DNA of 64,000 nt from Marinobacter antarcticus (GTDB lineage Bacteria > Pseudomonadota > Gammaproteobacteria > Pseudomonadales > Oleiphilaceae): the NCBI RefSeq assembly GCF_011049865.1, contig NZ_DRGY01000049.1, positions 19,684 through 83,683 of the forward strand, in the 5' to 3' direction. Below, one piece after another: positions 59,409 to 64,000 of the stretch. Made by a program: the position numbers and the translations under genes. The notes under the pieces were generated by a model. It made no database searches, was not told the DNA's origin, and saw nothing but the letters and a program-made list of their open reading frames with translations. Positions within the stretch are counted from its first letter, which is position 1. Every line of letters starts with the position of its first letter.

Positions 59409-60386
59409 ATGATTAGTCGCACATCCTCTATGAAGCTTGCTGAGCGGGTGCGGGAAGGACATCTTCGTGCCATCGCCAGGCTTATTACCCGGGTTGAGAG
59501 TCGCGACCCTGAGGTGCGCCAAGCCATGGCTGAACTCTACAAAAGCACCGGCCGCGCCCATGTGGTAGGCATAACCGGTGTGCCGGGGGCAGGCAAGTCG
59601 ACGCTCGTCGCAGAGCTGGTCCAGGAGTACCGGGCGAGTGGCCGCACAGTCGGTATTGTTGCTATAGATCCTTCCAGCCCTTTCTCCGGTGGGGCGATCC
59701 TCGGTGATCGCATTCGCATGGGCGAACTGGTTTCTGATCCGGGTGTCTTCATTCGTAGCATGTCAACCCGGGGAACCTTGGGTGGCCTGGCCAGGCCGGC
59801 TTTGGAAGCAGTCGATCTGTTGGATGCAGGCGGATTCGATGTGGTCCTGATTGAGACGGTCGGCGTGGGTCAGGATGAAGTCGATATCGTGCGTGCGGCG
59901 CACACCACCGTAGTTGTCAACGCGCCAGGCCTGGGCGACGACGTTCAGGCCATCAAGGCAGGGGTGCTTGAGATTGCCGACATTCATGTGGTGAGTAAGG
60001 CGGACCGGCCCGACTCCAACAAAACTATTCAGGAACTCAAGGTCATGCTTGCGATGAGCCTTGAGCCGGGCAAGGACATATGGCGGGTGCCGGTAGTGCC
60101 GACCAGTTCTGAAAAACACAGCGGTTTCGGTGAGCTGATGTCGGCAATTGATCGCCACGCGGTGCATCTGGAGCATAGCGGAGAAATCACCGAACGTCGT
60201 CGCCAGATTGCGTTAACCCGAGTGGTGAAAGTTGCCGAGGAGATCGTCCGGGACAATTTTGTACGTGACAGCAGGTCACAAACCGAAGAGTTGCTCAAAA
60301 TGGTTACTCAGCGCGAAATGGATCCCCATGGAGCGGCAGTGACTTTGCTAAAGGCCATGAAGGAGAAGATTCATGAAGCACACTGA
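59409..60386 (+). CDS. meaB: MeaB/ArgK-type G-protein chaperone of B12-dependent mutase
   Basis: VVGITGVPGAGKSTLVAELVQEYRASGRTVGIVAIDPSSPFSGGAILGDRIRMG. Confidence 0.95.
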   Translation: MISRTSSMKLAERVREGHLRAIARLITRVESRDPEVRQAMAELYKSTGRAHVVGITGVPGAGKSTLVAELVQEYRASGRTVGIVAIDPSSPFSGGAILGDRIRMGELVSDPGVFIRSMSTRGTLGGLARPALEAVDLLDAGGFDVVLIETVGVGQDEVDIVRAAHTTVVVNAPGLGDDVQAIKAGVLEIADIHVVSKADRPDSNKTIQELKVMLAMSLEPGKDIWRVPVVPTSSEKHSGFGELMSAIDRHAVHLEHSGEITERRRQIALTRVVKVAEEIVRDNFVRDSRSQTEELLKMVTQREMDPHGAAVTLLKAMKEKIHEAH

Positions 60387-62070
60387 TCAATATGACCCCG
60401 CTGCACTCAAGCACATTGAGAAAGAGTTTGACGAGTGGGAAAAGAATGAAGTGTCGTCTTTCATCAAGCGCGCTCCGGAGAGTCAGTCAGAGTACACCAC
60501 TGCTTCCGGGATGCCGACGAAACGAACCTATACGCCACTCGACCTCAAAAATACGTCCTTTGAAGACATTGGTTTGCCCGGGCAATACCCGTTCACCCGC
60601 GGGCCTTACCCAACCATGTATCGGGGTCGAAACTGGACAATGCGCCAGATAGCCGGCTTCGGTACGGCGAGGGAAACCAACGGGCGGTTCAAATACCTCA
60701 TCGCTCAGGGCCAGACCGGGCTTTCGATCGACTTCGATATGCCTACCCTGATGGGATACGACTCCAGCCACAGCATGAGTCAGGGCGAGGTCGGCCGCGA
60801 AGGCGTTGCCATCGACACGCTGGCTGATATGGAGGAGTTGTTCGACGATATTGATTTGACGAAAATCTCAGTATCCATGACGATCAATCCGTCGGCATGG
60901 ATACTCTACGCCATGTACATCGCCTTGGCGCAGAGTCGCGGCTACGACCTCAATGATCTGTCGGGTACCATTCAGAACGACATTCTCAAGGAGTATATTG
61001 CTCAAAAGGAATGGATATTCCCGGTGCGGCCGTCGGTTCGCCTGGTCCGTGACTGTATCCAGTACGGATCCGAGAGCATGAAGCGGTACAACGCCATCAA
61101 TATTTCGGGGTATCACATATCGGAAGCCGGCTCGACCGCTGTTCAGGAAGTGGCGTACACCATGGCAACCACCATGGAGTACGTTCAAACGGCAATTGAT
61201 GCAGGGGTTGATGTCAATGAGTTCGGGCCCCGGCTTTCCTTCTTCTTCGTGAGCCAGGCAGACTTCTTTGAAGAAATTGCCAAGTTTCGCGCGGCCAGGC
61301 GGATATACGCCAAGATCATGCGCGAAAAATTCGGTGCCACGAACCCCGAGGCCAGCCGGCTGCGCTTCCACGCACAGACTGCGGCAGCGACCCTGACCAA
61401 ACCACAGTATACGATCAACCCGATTCGCACCGCGCTGCAGGCTCTGTCTGCTGTGCTGGGCGGAGCGCAGTCGCTGCACACCAACGGTATGGATGAAGCC
61501 TTTGCCATTCCTACTGAGGAGGCGATGCGGATTGCCCTGCGCACTCAGCAAATCATCGCCCATGAGACCAATGTCACTCAGGTTGTGGATCCGCTGGGCG
61601 GCTCCTACTTTGTCGAAAGCCTCACCGATGAGATTGAGCGGGAAGTATGGAAAATTCTTGATGAGGTGGAAGAGCTCGGTGGCACTTTGCAATGTATCGA
61701 CGACGGCTACTTCCAGAGAGGCATATCCGATTCCGCATATGATTTCGCGTTACGCAAAGCCAGCGGAGAAAGACCGGTTATCGGTGTGAATATGTTCGTG
61801 CAAAATGAAGAGGATGTTAAAATCGAAATCCATCCTCACGATCCCGAAACCGAGCGTCGGCAGATTGATCGCCTGAACAGGGTCAAGAATGGTCGCGATG
61901 AGGAAAAAGTTCAAACGATGCTCAAACAATTGATAGAGCAGGCCGAAGACGAATCGGTAAATCTTATGCCGATCACTATTGAGTTGGTGAGAGAGGGTGC
62001 CTCCATGGGGGATATCGTTGAAACGCTCAAAGGTATATGGGGAACCTATCGCGAGAAACCCGTAATTTGA
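60373..62070 (+). CDS. large subunit of coenzyme-B12-dependent acyl-CoA mutase, HcmA-like (2-hydroxyisobutyryl-CoA mutase type)
   Basis: YPFTRGPYPTMYRGRNWTMRQIAGFGTARETNGRFKYLIAQGQTGLSIDFDMPTLMGYDSSHSMSQGEVG. Ile in TMRQ-I-AGF and Asp in LSI-D-FD. Confidence 0.88.
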   Translation: MKHTDQYDPAALKHIEKEFDEWEKNEVSSFIKRAPESQSEYTTASGMPTKRTYTPLDLKNTSFEDIGLPGQYPFTRGPYPTMYRGRNWTMRQIAGFGTARETNGRFKYLIAQGQTGLSIDFDMPTLMGYDSSHSMSQGEVGREGVAIDTLADMEELFDDIDLTKISVSMTINPSAWILYAMYIALAQSRGYDLNDLSGTIQNDILKEYIAQKEWIFPVRPSVRLVRDCIQYGSESMKRYNAINISGYHISEAGSTAVQEVAYTMATTMEYVQTAIDAGVDVNEFGPRLSFFFVSQADFFEEIAKFRAARRIYAKIMREKFGATNPEASRLRFHAQTAAATLTKPQYTINPIRTALQALSAVLGGAQSLHTNGMDEAFAIPTEEAMRIALRTQQIIAHETNVTQVVDPLGGSYFVESLTDEIEREVWKILDEVEELGGTLQCIDDGYFQRGISDSAYDFALRKASGERPVIGVNMFVQNEEDVKIEIHPHDPETERRQIDRLNRVKNGRDEEKVQTMLKQLIEQAEDESVNLMPITIELVREGASMGDIVETLKGIWGTYREKPVI

Positions 62071-62183
62071 TTGGTTTTTTTACTGACCCACCAGGGATTA
62101 GAAGCAGATATCAGAAACGGTTATCATGGTGTCTGAATGGGATCATCATGGTAGTCGTTAATGCAATCAGCTGAGGTGGCAGG

Positions 62184-62384
62184 ATGAAAGTTGCTGACAA
62201 GGTGCGCTCGCCCTGTGTGAGCATTTGTGCGCTGGATGAGAGCGATATGTGTGTTGGTTGCCAGCGCACCAGCGATGAAATTTTGCGTTGGAGCTCAATG
62301 ACTAACCGTGAGCGTAAAGCAGTGCTTGTAAACGTTGCTGAGCGGGAGCAGGGGATTGCACGTTCGTTTGACGCAAAGAAATGA
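62184..62384 (+). CDS. DUF1289 domain-containing protein
   Basis: [42 protein letters not shown]. Confidence 0.92.
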   Translation: MKVADKVRSPCVSICALDESDMCVGCQRTSDEILRWSSMTNRERKAVLVNVAEREQGIARSFDAKK

Positions 62385-62415
62385 TGACGATAAGTCGTCT
62401 GTCGGGGGATGTAGT

Positions 62416-63618
62416 TTGAATAATGTTGGCAAGGTAACGCTGGGTACACCGCTTAAGGCGAATGCTTATAAGGTGCTGTTGTGTGGTTCGGGGGAGCTCG
62501 GCAAAGAGGTCGCTATAGAGCTGCAGAGATTCGGGGTTGAAGTAATTGCAGTAGATCGATATCCCAACGCGCCAGCGATGCAGGTAGCCCATCGCAGTCA
62601 CGTCATCGATATGTTGGATGCGCAGGCGCTACGCAATATTATCGAGCTCGAAAAGCCCGACCTCATTGTTCCCGAAATAGAAGCCATTGCGACTGCAGAG
62701 TTGGTCAAACTTGAGCAGGAGGGATACCGGGTTATTCCTTCAGCCAGAGCGGTCGACCTCACAATGAACAGAGAGGGGATCCGGCGCTTGGCGTCAGAGG
62801 AGCTTGGGCTGGCCACGTCGCCTTACTGGTTTGTCGATACGAAAGAGTTATTTGTTGAGGCAATCAATGCAATCGGATTACCTGTTGTTGTTAAACCGGT
62901 GATGAGTTCATCCGGCAAAGGCCAGAGCACGGTTACCGATGAGCGCCAAATTGATGCCGCTTGGGAGTACGCTCAGACAGGCGGTCGTGCAGGCAAGGGC
63001 CGGGTCATTGTAGAAGGGTTCGTAACGTTTGATTATGAAATAACGTTGCTGACGGTGCGGCATTCTGGAGGAGTCAGCTTTTGCGAGCCGATTGGTCATC
63101 GTCAGGAAGACGGTGACTACCGTGAATCCTGGCAGCCGCAGCCAATGAGTATGAAAGCCTTGGAGAGATCTCGTGACGTTGCCTTGAAGATTACAGAAAA
63201 TCTCGGTGGCTATGGCGTGTACGGAGTAGAGTTGTTTATTCACGGAGACGATGTCTATTTCTCTGAAGTATCCCCCAGGCCTCATGATACAGGCCTTGTC
63301 ACACTGGTATCTCAGGATTTGTCCGAGTTCGCCTTGCACGCGCGAGCGATCCTGGGCCTACCGATTCCTGCAATCCGACAGCAAGGACCATCGGCTTCCG
63401 CCGTGATCTTGCCTGAAGGAGACTCCACAGAAGTGGCATTTTCCGGGTTGGAGATGGCGCTTTCAGTGCCAGACGTACAGTTACGACTCTTTGGTAAGCC
63501 TGAACTCTCAGGGCGCCGCAGAATGGGCGTTGCTCTGGCTAAAGGTGCTACGATTGAGGACGCAAAAAGTAAGGCTGTATCGGCGGTGCAGGCCGTTGAC
63601 GTTCAGCTCTGGAAATAG
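62416..63618 (+). CDS. purT: formate-dependent phosphoribosylglycinamide formyltransferase
   Basis: [65 protein letters not shown]. Proposed TTG start at 62416, because the upstream ATG (62335) overlaps the DUF1289 gene. Confidence 0.93.
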   Translation: MNNVGKVTLGTPLKANAYKVLLCGSGELGKEVAIELQRFGVEVIAVDRYPNAPAMQVAHRSHVIDMLDAQALRNIIELEKPDLIVPEIEAIATAELVKLEQEGYRVIPSARAVDLTMNREGIRRLASEELGLATSPYWFVDTKELFVEAINAIGLPVVVKPVMSSSGKGQSTVTDERQIDAAWEYAQTGGRAGKGRVIVEGFVTFDYEITLLTVRHSGGVSFCEPIGHRQEDGDYRESWQPQPMSMKALERSRDVALKITENLGGYGVYGVELFIHGDDVYFSEVSPRPHDTGLVTLVSQDLSEFALHARAILGLPIPAIRQQGPSASAVILPEGDSTEVAFSGLEMALSVPDVQLRLFGKPELSGRRRMGVALAKGATIEDAKSKAVSAVQAVDVQLWK

Positions 63619-63631
63619 TTACGAGCACCCG

Positions 63632-63659
63632 TTGACACCGTCGTTCAGCTCTGTAGAAT
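63632..63659 (+). promoter_or_regulatory. rrn promoter P1 (TTGACA-16-TAGAAT)
   Basis: TTGACACCGTCGTTCAGCTCTGTAGAAT. Confidence 0.85.
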
Positions 63660-63759
63660 GCTCATCTCCTTCGAGGGGAACGACGCGAAAACGTCACAAG
63701 GTCTCGGAGGTAACCGTTTGATTAGATTAAAGAACTTAGAATTTTTCTTTGATTGGCGG

Positions 63760-63787
63760 TTGACAGAAGGTTTTGAAGCTGTATAAT
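63760..63787 (+). promoter_or_regulatory. rrn promoter P2 (TTGACA-16-TATAAT)
   Basis: TTGACAGAAGGTTTTGAAGCTGTATAAT. Confidence 0.88.
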
Positions 63788-63858
63788 TCGCTTCCTGATT
63801 TAAGAAGTACCGGTTTGATTCGATTGAGTTTTTAGTGAGTTTCTTTCGAAGAAAGCAG

Positions 63859-63886
63859 TTGACAAGGTCGCGATTCGCTGTAGAAT
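63859..63886 (+). promoter_or_regulatory. rrn promoter P3 (TTGACA-16-TAGAAT)
   Basis: TTGACAAGGTCGCGATTCGCTGTAGAAT. Confidence 0.85.
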
Positions 63887-63915
63887 ACGCCACCTTGATT
63901 GAGCCAAGGCTCAAC

Positions 63916-63928
63916 CGCTCTTTAACAA
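63916..63928 (+). promoter_or_regulatory. rRNA antitermination boxA in the rrn leader
   Basis: CGCTCTTTAACAA. Window ends in the leader before 16S. Confidence 0.85.
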
Positions 63929-64000
63929 ATTAACCAAGTAATTCGTGTGGGCGCTGGCTGGAGTATTTCGACAAGAAATACCAAGGCAAGCGACTCGTCA

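Noticed and set aside
60373-62070. Annotation as methylmalonyl-CoA mutase
   Set aside because: Active-site residues (Ile and Asp at the discriminating positions) and split subunits argue for the HCM-type instead.
1-64000. CRISPR arrays, prophage, intact IS/transposase or integrase, toxin-antitoxin or restriction systems
   Set aside because: None seen. No regularly spaced repeats and no phage, transposase or recombinase ORFs in either strand.

Overview
This 64 kb window has the gene content of a marine gammaproteobacterial chromosome. The SDR-type fatty acyl-CoA reductase at 23.6-25.6 kb closely resembles what I remember of the Marinobacter enzyme, so Marinobacter or a close relative is likely. 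Most of the window is core or housekeeping: rnk, rnt, pyrC, motY, rdgC, yaaA, yciK-mupP/gph-ubiG, mtnA, prc, a fadJ/fadI-like pair, recX, mltF, purL, purT. It ends in the promoter/leader of an rRNA operon (three tandem promoters plus boxA), just before 16S. Two regions look accessory or specialised. (1) About 6.6-18.5 kb is a metal/thiol-redox block: CcdA, cytochrome c, DUF411, MerR, a truncated HMA/CopA remnant, TVP38-like, DsbG-like, a split DsbD, SCO, TlpA and peroxiredoxin. It has two near-identical MerR-type operators about 6.3 kb apart and abuts an lgt pseudogene and tRNA-Arg(CCT). (2) About 56.7-62.1 kb is a GntR / B12-binding subunit / CoA ligase / MeaB / acyl-CoA mutase cluster. Its mutase carries the Ile/Asp residue pair typical of 2-hydroxyisobutyryl-CoA mutase rather than methylmalonyl-CoA mutase. 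Several unannotated DNA-level signals are also reported: strong dyads, paired DnaA-box-like sites and tandem operators. No CRISPR array, prophage or intact transposase was seen. All assignments come from reading translations; no database search was run.
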